From: CAYMJO01 sp964391305
GTDB lineage: Bacteria > Patescibacteriota > CALEFQ01
NCBI GenBank assembly: GCA_964391305.1
Contig: CAYMJO010000048.1
Coordinates: forward strand, 1-6,794
Direction: 5' to 3'
Length of the DNA stretch: 6,794 nt
Under the pieces are notes generated by a model. It did no database searches. It was not told the origin of the DNA and saw nothing but the letters and a program-made list of their open reading frames with translations. Positions 1-6,490 of this stretch are shown piece after piece. Every line of letters starts with the position of its first letter. The stretch's first letter is position 1. Made by a program: the position numbers and the translations under genes.

Positions 1-283
1 TAAATTGGGAGATTTTATCGAGGATGACGAGGCTCTTTCCCCTGTTGAATCCACGAATCGTCAATTATTGAAGGAGAGTATTAGGGATATGCTTCAGTAT
101 CTTTCTCCCCGTGAAAGAAAGATTATCGAAATGAGATTTGGACTTCTTGATGGAGTTGGACACACTCTCGAGGAGGTTGGACAGGAATTCCATGTCACTC
201 GTGAAAGAATTCGCCAGATTGAAGCGAAGGTTTTGCAGAAATTAAAGGAGCATCCGACAAGCGTAAAAATCAGACCAGATTAA
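1..283 (+). CDS. rpoD: RNA polymerase primary sigma factor (sigma-70/RpoD), C-terminal part
   Basis: This is the 3' end of a sigma-70 gene whose start lies left of the window; the reading frame begins with the codon at position 2 and ends at TAA 281-283. The visible 93 residues cover the end of region 3 and all of region 4. LGDFIEDDEALSP is the classic stretch leading into region 4 of housekeeping sigma factors. It is followed by LSPRERKIIEMRFGL (region 4.1) and the helix-turn-helix TLEEVGQEF...VTRERIRQIEAKVLQKL (region 4.2), which contacts the -35 promoter element. The near-perfect primary-sigma signature and the short tail after the recognition helix favour RpoD over an alternative sigma factor. 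It acts in the cytoplasm with core RNA polymerase. greA follows 27 bases later on the same strand, so the two transcription factors are probably co-transcribed. Confidence 0.96.
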   Translation, partial: KLGDFIEDDEALSPVESTNRQLLKESIRDMLQYLSPRERKIIEMRFGLLDGVGHTLEEVGQEFHVTRERIRQIEAKVLQKLKEHPTSVKIRPD

Positions 284-310
284 AAATTTAAATCATAAAA
301 AATTAAAATT

Positions 311-862
311 ATGAAGCAAAAGATTCAAAAGATTCAGAAAGCCAAGAAACCGATAGACGTTTTGGCCGAGGAAGCGTTGGGTGGTGATGAAAAAATTACA
401 CTTTTGACGAAGGAAGGTTTAGATAAATTAAAGGCTGAACTTTCTTATTTAAGAGACACAAAGAGGAAAGAAGTTGCTGCTCGTATTAAGGAAGCCATCT
501 CTTATGGCGACTTGTCTGAGAACTCCGAGTACGAGGAGGCTAAAAATGAGCAAGCGTTTGTTGAAGGGCGTATTTTGGAGCTTGAAGAGAAGGTTAAAAA
601 TGTAAAAATTATAGACGAAGCGGCATCAAGCAAGAGGTGCGTTCAACTTGGTACAACTGCTCATTTGAGAAATCTTTCAAAGATTAAAGATGAACCTGAG
701 GTTTATACGATCGTTGGTTCTACCGAGGCGGATCCTTTGTCCGGAAAAATTTCCAACGAGTCTCCTGTTGGGGCGGCTTTGCTTGGATGTACCGTTGGTG
801 ATGAGATTAAGGTAAAAGTACCAGCGGGGTTGGTTAGCTATAAAGTTTTGAAATTGGAGTAG
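311..862 (+). CDS. greA: Transcription elongation/cleavage factor GreA
   Basis: GreA enters the secondary channel of stalled RNA polymerase and stimulates cleavage of the backtracked RNA 3' end. Residues about 28-103 form the N-terminal coiled-coil hairpin. Its acidic tip is GDLSENSEY at 66-74, where D67 and E70 match the catalytic-tip residues D41 and E44 of E. coli GreA. Residues about 108-183 form the FKBP-like C-terminal domain, with VGSTEADP (135-142), ISNESPVGAALLG (147-159) and VGDEIKVKVPAG (162-173). At 183 aa it is longer than the usual ~158 aa, because about 25 lysine-rich residues precede the normal family start. The ATG at 311 has no Shine-Dalgarno sequence. A TTG at 377 (codon 23) sits behind GAGGAAG and would give a 161-aa protein of normal length, so the start is uncertain. 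The gene ends 4 bases before the stop of the opposing gene. Confidence 0.96.
   Translation: MKQKIQKIQKAKKPIDVLAEEALGGDEKITLLTKEGLDKLKAELSYLRDTKRKEVAARIKEAISYGDLSENSEYEEAKNEQAFVEGRILELEEKVKNVKIIDEAASSKRCVQLGTTAHLRNLSKIKDEPEVYTIVGSTEADPLSGKISNESPVGAALLGCTVGDEIKVKVPAGLVSYKVLKLE
368..379 (+). promoter_or_regulatory. Possible alternative greA ribosome binding site and TTG start
   Basis: GAGGAAG at 368-374 lies 5 bases after GAGG from an in-frame TTG at 377-379 (greA codon 23). Starting here would give the family-typical GreA length. The same bases also encode Glu-Glu, so the Shine-Dalgarno resemblance may be chance, and other genes in this window start without such a site. Confidence 0.3.
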
Positions 863-866
863 GAAA

Positions 867-909
867 CTATCTTCTTTTCTTATTCGGCAGATAGACCGCT
901 TTTGGGTCT
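867..909. terminator. Weak inverted repeats at the convergent junction, possible shared terminator
   Basis: CTATCT (867-872) pairs with AGATAG (889-894) across a 16-base loop. AGACC (893-897) pairs with GGTCT (905-909) across a 7-base loop; the two stems overlap by two bases and exclude each other. Neither is GC-rich or followed by a long T run, so this is a poor intrinsic terminator. It is listed because the two transcripts must end somewhere near here and the gap between stop codons is only 4 bases. Confidence 0.15.
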
Positions 910-1295
910 TCGGTTATTCGTGATTCAAAATTCTCGAGTTCTTTTGGGTAAACTTTGAGGTATTTGTATAAATAGTAAACTGCCGCGACTATCACTCCCA
1001 AAATGGTTAGAAATAACCAAATCCTCATCGAGAAATAAGGGATATTTTCGGTTCTTACTAGTACGAAGAAAATCAAAAGCATTCCGAGATATATCATTCG
1101 TCCTGGGACTTTCTTGAACATTTTCTTAAAGACGAAGTCCTTGTTTGCGACTTTCCTTCTGTGTACGGCTTTAAATCCTGCGGCGCCCAAGATTAAGATT
1201 ACGGCGGCGATTAAAACTTCCCATTTGTAGTTGAATTCCGCTCCCGGGAATCTTGTGAACAAATATTCGAACGTGGTTTTTAGGATTGTAAGCAT
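867..1295 (-). CDS. Small three-helix membrane protein of unknown function
   Basis: I do not recognise a family for this 142-aa protein. It has three hydrophobic stretches long enough to span a membrane, at residues about 25-43 (WEVLIAAVILILGAAGF), 67-81 (MIYLGMLLIFFVLV) and 92-111 (IWLFLTILGVIVAAVYYLY). A strongly basic loop lies between the first two (HRRKV, FKKMFKKVPGR), and a basic tail ends in NKKRR. By the positive-inside rule the loop after helix 1 should be cytoplasmic. No signal-peptide cleavage site, lipobox or catalytic motif is visible. It is the last gene of the leftward cluster, 26 bases after the Lgt-like gene, so an envelope role is plausible but unproven. Its ATG has no Shine-Dalgarno sequence; the bases before it are ACACCCAATACAC. 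The stop is TAG, 4 bases from the greA stop. Confidence 0.8.
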   Translation of the reverse strand: MLTILKTTFEYLFTRFPGAEFNYKWEVLIAAVILILGAAGFKAVHRRKVANKDFVFKKMFKKVPGRMIYLGMLLIFFVLVRTENIPYFSMRIWLFLTILGVIVAAVYYLYKYLKVYPKELENFESRITEDPKAVYLPNKKRR

Positions 1296-1321
1296 GTGTA
1301 TTGGGTGTTAATGATGAAGTG

Positions 1322-2137
1322 TTAAAACGACTTGTTTCTAAGGCCGATTATCTTGTTTTTTAGTTTCTCGGCTCTCTTATTATAGTAAATAACGTAGAAT
1401 GTTAAAGAGAATATGGCTATTGCGGCCGATATGACCTGCGGAAGTCTTATTCCGAATATCATTGTCACATCGTCTCCTCTTAGGAATTCATTAAAAAAAT
1501 TGAGGAGATTGAATGTTAAGATCGATAGAACTGCTGATTTGCCGTTTGGTTCGAAGAATTTGTGATCTTTGAGTAAGATTGCCGATACTGCTATCAATGT
1601 TGAGTAAAGAAGTACGTAGATTTGAGTTGGGTGAATTGGGACGGTGTACTTGATTGCTGGGCTTTCGAAATTTACGCCCCAAGGAAGGGTTGTTTCGTTG
1701 CCGTACCAGCTTCCGTCCAAAAATGCTCCGATACATGCGATTGCCATTGCTACAAGGAAAGCTGGAATCAGGGAGTCCAGCCATTTTAGAAGGCTTTGGT
1801 CGTTCTTTTTGCAGAGTTTGTATAATGTTATTATGCCGACGATAAGGCCTCCCCAAAGCGATAATCCTTTGTCCCAAATTTTGAAAATCTGTAGGAATGT
1901 TTGCCATGAATATTCGTAAAAAAAGAGATTCCAGCTGAATAAAATCGCGAAAACCCTTGCTCCTATCATCGAAGCTATTAGCAGTATAAATGCGTTTTCT
2001 GTCAGAAATTGAAGTTTTAGTCCGTTTTTTGTCCCGATTTTAATAAATACCAATGTGCCTACGATCAAAGCGATCGCTATAAATAGCCATAATGAGTGAA
2101 TTGTGAAGTATTTTGTTTCAAAAATAATTGGGACCAT
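1322..2137 (-). CDS. lgt: Divergent prolipoprotein diacylglyceryl transferase (Lgt) family membrane protein
   Basis: Lgt transfers a diacylglyceryl group from phosphatidylglycerol to the lipobox cysteine of prelipoproteins in the cytoplasmic membrane. This 271-aa, roughly seven-helix protein has the family length and landmarks in order: FTIHSLWLF near the N terminus (11-19), GARVF (59-63), GLSLWGGLIVG (91-101), IGAFLDGSWYG (136-146), LPWGVNF (151-157), PIHPTQIY (167-174) and EFLR (217-220). However, aligned by eye to E. coli Lgt, most residues reported as important are changed: Y26 to L16, H103 to W95, R143 to C135, N146 to A138, E151 to S143, Y235 to F209 and R239 to N213. G154 (G146), E243 (E217) and R246 (R220) are kept. 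W at the H103 position and loss of N146 occur, as I recall, in some other Lgt branches, but loss of the arginine in the GRxGN-type motif is unusual. Family membership is firm; enzymatic activity is not. The gene starts 19 bases after the upstream stop, without a Shine-Dalgarno sequence. Confidence 0.85.
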   Translation of the reverse strand: MVPIIFETKYFTIHSLWLFIAIALIVGTLVFIKIGTKNGLKLQFLTENAFILLIASMIGARVFAILFSWNLFFYEYSWQTFLQIFKIWDKGLSLWGGLIVGIITLYKLCKKNDQSLLKWLDSLIPAFLVAMAIACIGAFLDGSWYGNETTLPWGVNFESPAIKYTVPIHPTQIYVLLYSTLIAVSAILLKDHKFFEPNGKSAVLSILTFNLLNFFNEFLRGDDVTMIFGIRLPQVISAAIAIFSLTFYVIYYNKRAEKLKNKIIGLRNKSF

Positions 2138-2156
2138 TTTTGAGCGTGGTTATTTT

Positions 2157-3560
2157 TTAAAAATTCACGAGCGTGAAGAATATTAAAAAAATTGCCGATG
2201 GGAATATTATAGCACTTGCCAAGATTTTTTTGGGAAAAAAGTTCGTTTTGATTGTCAGGGCGGCGTGTAGAATAAATATTACGGCTAACGCATATTTAAA
2301 GATTTGCGTGTTGTTGAAATTTAGCCCCTTTGGCGCAGTAATGCCAAAGTTTTTTGACGTTATATACAATGAGACGAAATAATAAATTAGGTAGAAGGCC
2401 AGAAGCCATCCCGTGAATTCATTCAATTCTTCCCAAAGGCTTTTGAAAAATTCTCCTTGCGGCTGGGTTGTTGTTTTTTTTGCTAGTAACTTTTGTTCTT
2501 TTATACTCTTTTTGACTTCTTTCAGTTGTTTTATGGTGTTTTTTCTTGTTTGCCAGATTGTTTTGATCGCGTTTTTGACTTTTTCTTTGTACTCTTTTGT
2601 TGGTTCTTTGAAGTAGATTTTTATGTATTCTATTATTTGGCTGTTGCATGCACTGATTTGCGTTTTGAGAATTCTTATTTCTTCCGGCGTTTCAAATATT
2701 TTTTCTATTTTTGTTAGGATGTTGTTTGTAAATCTCGTGTACCACGGCAGGCGGATGGTTTTTGTTATGTGTTTTTGTTGCCAGTCTTGGATGTTTTTTA
2801 CTATATCTTCGGAGAGGGTTTTTGGTTTGCCGGTGTCGTGAAGGCGGTTCAAGAGATTTTTAACTTTCATTTTTAATTCTGTTTTTTTCTCCAAGTATCC
2901 GCTCTTTTTTAATTCTATTTCTTGCTGTTGGATGAATTTTAATAATTCCTCGGCGGTTGTGATTATGTAGTCGAGATTTGTTGAGTTTTTTATTCTCAAA
3001 AGTTTGTCTATTTTTTTGTCGATTTCCTGTTTTTGATCCGGAGAAATGTCGTTTTCGTATTCTTTTAATAAGTCGCTAACTTGCTTTAAGACTTCTTCGA
3101 CTCTTGTTTGAACGATGATGTTTCTTTTGCGATCTTCTTGCGAGAGCTTGGTTTCTTCGATTAGCGAATTTTCTTTTTCCGAATTTATAATTTGTTGAAG
3201 ATAAAGTGTGCCGCGGACTTTTGCGTTTTTGATTTGGTCTTCGCTGGCACCGTCTATCCAAATTGCTGTTACCGTGAGATTGTATTCTGTTGTTAAACGT
3301 TTGTATGCCGAAATTTCATCGAGCGCAGTGATTGTGCCGATTGTCGATTGGCCTTGCGGGTTCAGAGCTTCGAAGACGTATTTTGTTTCGTTTGGATTTT
3401 TTTGGTGGAGCTCTTCGTTTTGTTTTATTTCCGTTAATTCAAGTATGGAAAATCCGAGATTATTTAGCTCGTTTCTTGCTAAGCTTTCGTTTTCCGCTTC
3501 GACTGAGCCAGAAAGCTTTTTGCCTTTACTGCTTGCGACTGTGTATTTGAAGATCGCCAT
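2157..3560 (-). CDS. Membrane-anchored protein with tandem GspF/PilC N-terminal-like repeats and long helical stalk
   Basis: This 467-aa protein has no family I can name as a whole. Residues 1-45 (FKYTVASSKGKKLSGSVEAE at 4-23, then an ALARNEL-type helix) resemble the short domain at the N terminus of type II secretion/type IV pilus platform proteins GspF/PilC. Residues 58-102 repeat the pattern without gaps at an offset of 57: Y6/F63, G13/G70, G18/G75, A22/A79, E25/E82, A28/A85, L32/L89. The GspF membrane domains do not follow. Instead residues about 125-365 are highly charged, Lys/Glu/Gln-rich and mostly helical, with coiled-coil-like stretches at about 150-240 and 295-360. Three hydrophobic segments then close the protein at about 383-400, 419-437 and 446-464. 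The N-terminal part is therefore probably cytoplasmic and tethered by the C terminus. The ATG overlaps the pyrG stop (TAATG), implying translational coupling. A link to the pilus apparatus is inference from the repeats alone. Confidence 0.8.
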   Translation of the reverse strand: MAIFKYTVASSKGKKLSGSVEAENESLARNELNNLGFSILELTEIKQNEELHQKNPNETKYVFEALNPQGQSTIGTITALDEISAYKRLTTEYNLTVTAIWIDGASEDQIKNAKVRGTLYLQQIINSEKENSLIEETKLSQEDRKRNIIVQTRVEEVLKQVSDLLKEYENDISPDQKQEIDKKIDKLLRIKNSTNLDYIITTAEELLKFIQQQEIELKKSGYLEKKTELKMKVKNLLNRLHDTGKPKTLSEDIVKNIQDWQQKHITKTIRLPWYTRFTNNILTKIEKIFETPEEIRILKTQISACNSQIIEYIKIYFKEPTKEYKEKVKNAIKTIWQTRKNTIKQLKEVKKSIKEQKLLAKKTTTQPQGEFFKSLWEELNEFTGWLLAFYLIYYFVSLYITSKNFGITAPKGLNFNNTQIFKYALAVIFILHAALTIKTNFFPKKILASAIIFPSAIFLIFFTLVNF

Positions 3561-3562
3561 TA
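3558..3562 (-). promoter_or_regulatory. TAATG stop/start overlap between pyrG and the downstream gene
   Basis: On the - strand the pyrG stop TAA (3562-3560) shares its last A with the ATG (3560-3558) of the next gene. No Shine-Dalgarno sequence precedes this ATG (AAAAACTCAAAATAATGG), so the downstream protein probably depends on ribosomes terminating on pyrG and restarting. Confidence 0.7.
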
Positions 3563-5179
3563 TTTTGAGTTTTTGATTGAGGCTTCGATAAAGCCTTTAA
3601 ATAATGGGTGCGGGTTGTTTGGTCTTGATAAAAATTCCGGATGAAATTGCGAGCCGATCATGAATGGGTGATTGCTGTTTTCTGCTATTTCAACCAGATT
3701 TGACTGCGGATTTATTCCCGGGAAGATCATCCCCTCTTTTTCGAGTGTTTCTTTGTAATCGTTGTTGAATTCGTATCTGTGGCGGTGGCGTTCTTGTATT
3801 AAATCTTTTTTGTATAAATCTTGGGTTTTTGTTCCGCGTTTTAATTTGCAGTCGTATAGGCCAAGTCTTAACGTTCCGCCTTTGTCTCTGGTTGCGGATT
3901 GATCCGGGAGGAAGTGGATAATGTATTTTGTTGGAGAAATTTTGTGTTCTTCGTCGAATTCTTCAGATGTAATTTCTTTGTCTTTTAATATATTGCGTGC
4001 AAATTCGATTGTCATTATTTGCATTCCGAGACATAGGCCTAAGAATGGAATGTTGTTTTCTCTCGCGTAGGTAGCCGCGGCGATTTTGCCTTCTATCCCT
4101 CGACAACCGAATCCTCCTGGGATTAAAATTCCATGTGCTGATTTGAGATGTTTCCAGGTTTCTTTGTCTTTTTCTTCCAATTTTTCCGTGTCGACCCAGA
4201 TTAAATCGAGTTGTCTATTTTGGTGGTAGCATGCGATTTTTAAAGATTCGACTACGCTCAAATATGCGTCGTCCAAGCCTGTATATTTGCCCGCGAGAGC
4301 TATTCTTAATTTTGATTTCTTCGCTTTGATTTTTTTATTTAAATCTTCCCAGTCTTTGAGGTTTGGTTTTATTTTGCCCATGTTCAATTTGTCGGCGACA
4401 AGCTGGGCGAGATTGTATTCCTGATAACCAAGGGGAACTTCATAGATTGATTTTACCGTTTGCGCGGGGATTACGTGGTCTTCATCTACGTCGCAGAAGA
4501 GAGCGATCTTTTTGAGATGTTCTTTTTTGATTGGGTAGTCCGCGCGCGCGATTATGAAATCGGGTTGAATTCCTATTGAGCGAAGTTCCCTTACCGACGC
4601 TTGAGTTGGCTTTGTTTTGAGTTCTTTTGAACCTCCTAAGTAGGGGAGGAGTGTTAAGTGAATGAATAATGTATTTTCTATTCCAAGTTCTTTGCGGAGT
4701 TGCCTGATTGCTTCGAGATAGGGGAGTCCTTCGATATCTCCGACCGTTCCGCCGATTTCACACATCATGATGTCACATTCGGATTTTTTTGCGGCGGATG
4801 TGATCGCGTTTTTGATCGCATCTGTAATATGTGGAATGATTTGAATTGTTTTGCCAAGGAATTGACCTTTGCGCTCTTTTTCAAGCACTTCGCTATATAT
4901 TTTTCCTGTTGTGACTGATGAAAGTTTTGATAAATGAGTGTCTATGAATCTTTCATAATGACCCAAGTCTAGATCTGTTTCGCCTCCATCGTCCGTGACA
5001 AAAACTTCGCCATGTTGAAATGGACTCATCGTTCCTGGATCGACGTTGAGGTACGGATCTAATTTTTGTGTAAAGACTTTAAATCCCGAGGTTTTTAAGA
5101 GGGTGCCAATAGAAGAGATAGCAATCCCTTTTCCTAATGAACTACAAACTCCTCCTGTGACAAATATGTATTTACACAT
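3560..5179 (-). CDS. pyrG: CTP synthase (glutamine-hydrolysing)
   Basis: CTP synthase makes CTP from UTP, ATP and glutamine, the last step of de novo pyrimidine nucleotide synthesis in the cytoplasm. The 539-aa length is normal. The N-terminal synthase domain (about 1-270) begins with KYIFVTGGVCSSLGKGI, containing the ATP-binding P-loop (GGVCSSLGKG, 9-18). It continues with the acidic metal-binding segment DDGGETDLDLGHYERF (63-78), CEIGGTVGDIEG (140-151) and the UTP-site segment KTKPTQASVREL (188-199). The C-terminal class I glutamine amidotransferase domain (about 290-535) carries PGGFGCRG (354-361), the nucleophile C383 in GLCLGMQ, RHRHRYEFN (464-472) and the His-Glu pair H513/E515 in QFHPEF. 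All catalytic residues are present, so the enzyme should be active. The ATG at 5179 fits the family N terminus exactly but has no Shine-Dalgarno sequence (TGCTTACCAA precedes it). The 40 bases between this start and the upstream stop show no clear promoter. Confidence 0.98.
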   Translation of the reverse strand: MCKYIFVTGGVCSSLGKGIAISSIGTLLKTSGFKVFTQKLDPYLNVDPGTMSPFQHGEVFVTDDGGETDLDLGHYERFIDTHLSKLSSVTTGKIYSEVLEKERKGQFLGKTIQIIPHITDAIKNAITSAAKKSECDIMMCEIGGTVGDIEGLPYLEAIRQLRKELGIENTLFIHLTLLPYLGGSKELKTKPTQASVRELRSIGIQPDFIIARADYPIKKEHLKKIALFCDVDEDHVIPAQTVKSIYEVPLGYQEYNLAQLVADKLNMGKIKPNLKDWEDLNKKIKAKKSKLRIALAGKYTGLDDAYLSVVESLKIACYHQNRQLDLIWVDTEKLEEKDKETWKHLKSAHGILIPGGFGCRGIEGKIAAATYARENNIPFLGLCLGMQIMTIEFARNILKDKEITSEEFDEEHKISPTKYIIHFLPDQSATRDKGGTLRLGLYDCKLKRGTKTQDLYKKDLIQERHRHRYEFNNDYKETLEKEGMIFPGINPQSNLVEIAENSNHPFMIGSQFHPEFLSRPNNPHPLFKGFIEASIKNSK

Positions 5180-5219
5180 TTGGTAAGCAGTTTAGCTGAA
5201 GAAATTTTAAAAAGCAAAT

Positions 5220-6482
5220 TTACCGAAGCTCGTCGTCCGGATCTTGGATTATTACAACGTCGTCGTGTCTTTGCCAATCTTCCAGGTTGAATTCTGATGC
5301 TTTTATTGCCGTTGGAGGCGGGTCGTCTTCTTCTCGAGCTTTTTTGGCGATGACTTCGTCTCTATCCAATTTTGCGCTAAAGCCATTCATGGATTGATCG
5401 AGAGTGTTTTGGAGATCTGCTCGTGCTTTCGCTTTCGTTTTTTCTATCAGTGATCCCTCAAATTTGCGGTCTTTTTCTTCTGTTTTTTGGATTAATGCCA
5501 TAATGCCTTCGTGCGAGCTTATGAACGTTTTAACGTACTCGCAATCTTCGTTTTCCATCATTATTTTTATTGATTCTATTGTTTCGTTGTCGAATTTGCC
5601 GATTGAAAACTTATATGCGAGTATGTTTACGACATCTTCTTCGTCTAATTTTAGTGAACCATTGAGGAGAGTTTTTGTTAGAGGGACGTGTCTGATAAGG
5701 GAGATTAAGTTTCCTGATTTCCTAAGGCCTGTTGCAAATTGCGGATTGCCGCACGCCAAAATGTTAATTTCTTTTAAGTCATTTTCGTCTGCTAATCCGT
5801 TTTCTATTTCATAAAGCATGAGATTGATAACGTTTTGTACGCTTATGTGGTTTGTTATTCTAATGAGGTCGATGTATGAATCTGGTTTTCGGTCTGGTGC
5901 CCCAATGATTAGTCCGGGGTATGTTTGCAAGGATTTTATTGGATGTATCATTTCGCGTGCTGAACCTGTTGTTGTCATTGCTTTTCTCACTAATTTTCCC
6001 CATATTCTGTGCCCGAATGGTAATAAATACCTGTTTTCTTCTGAGCTTGTTAGGTGCTCCATGCTTCTTTGTGCGTATGGAGTTTTTAATCTTTCAGGTC
6101 TCAATAACTCCGTGATGTGTTCCTGTTTCGGGGTTTTCGAATAGGCATGTTTCAATTGACTTAGTTGATCCGCGGTCATTTCGGATAAGTTCCCTGTCGT
6201 TGGCGGTTTTTCCGGAGGATTTATTGGTATTCTGTCTACGCACATTTGTGTTAAAACCCACGGAAGAAGACTCAAGAGTTTTTCTTGGTATTCGATTGAG
6301 ACCGGGGCATTTGTTTTTTCTTCACCCATTCCTTCTTGTACTTTTACTGGTCCCGGCTTGAAGTGTCCCTTGACGAATTCTCCGGTCTTTTCGGCTGTCA
6401 CGAACGGAACTAGCCCTGGACTAACAAGTCCTTCAATGCGGTGGTGTTCTTCTTGTTCAAAGTTGTTGGTATCGCGTTCCAT
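5220..6482 (-). CDS. Orphan soluble protein between trpS and pyrG, function unknown
   Basis: I do not recognise this 420-aa protein. It has no signal peptide and no membrane span, so it is probably cytoplasmic. Residues 1-60 are polar and probably disordered, with Pro/Gly-rich stretches. Another proline-rich linker occurs at 84-97 (RIPINPPEKPPTTG). Residues about 100-340 look mainly alpha-helical, with alternating amphipathic helices (for example ADQLSQLKHAYS, VQNVINLMLYEIENG, LDEEDVVNILAYKFSIG, NETIESIKIMMENED), giving an impression of a helical-repeat fold, although no repeat period could be fixed. Residues 332-385 are a charged, possibly coiled-coil helix. The C terminus is acidic (EEDDPPP at 384-390, IIQDPDDELR at 411-420). 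No enzyme motif is visible. Its ATG lies 8 bases after the trpS stop; GTAGGA of the trpS 3' end is too far away (about 16 bases) to be a standard ribosome binding site. The position suggests co-expression with trpS and pyrG, possibly without shared function. Confidence 0.82.
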   Translation of the reverse strand: MERDTNNFEQEEHHRIEGLVSPGLVPFVTAEKTGEFVKGHFKPGPVKVQEGMGEEKTNAPVSIEYQEKLLSLLPWVLTQMCVDRIPINPPEKPPTTGNLSEMTADQLSQLKHAYSKTPKQEHITELLRPERLKTPYAQRSMEHLTSSEENRYLLPFGHRIWGKLVRKAMTTTGSAREMIHPIKSLQTYPGLIIGAPDRKPDSYIDLIRITNHISVQNVINLMLYEIENGLADENDLKEINILACGNPQFATGLRKSGNLISLIRHVPLTKTLLNGSLKLDEEDVVNILAYKFSIGKFDNETIESIKIMMENEDCEYVKTFISSHEGIMALIQKTEEKDRKFEGSLIEKTKAKARADLQNTLDQSMNGFSAKLDRDEVIAKKAREEDDPPPTAIKASEFNLEDWQRHDDVVIIQDPDDELR

Positions 6483-6490
6483 TGGTGTGT

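Noticed and set aside
1491..1907. 138-codon second frame on the - strand inside the Lgt-like gene
   Set aside because: It overlaps conserved Lgt landmarks (DGSWYG, HPTQIY) in another frame; its Arg/Asn/Ser-rich product has no motif.
2400..3000. Possible repeat or low-complexity DNA (T/G-rich + strand)
   Set aside because: The T-rich look is the complement of Lys/Glu/Gln/Asn-rich helical coding on the - strand; no direct DNA repeat or array was found.
3208..3576. 122-codon + strand open frame antisense to the repeat protein
   Set aside because: It lies opposite the conserved repeat region of a well-supported - strand gene, has Cys/Ser/Phe-rich low-quality composition and no recognisable motif; it is a product of A-rich coding on the other strand.
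5180..5219. Promoter, attenuator or riboswitch in the 40-base gap before pyrG
   Set aside because: No -10/-35 pair, no initially transcribed pyrimidine-rich attenuator of the Bacillus pyrG type and no stable hairpin could be seen; the gap is too short for a riboswitch.
5404..5814. 136-codon + strand open frame antisense to the 420-aa orphan
   Set aside because: Its composition (runs of Ser, Phe, Ile) mirrors the opposite-strand coding sequence and there is no ribosome binding or protein family signal. The - strand frame is longer and fits the tightly packed cluster.
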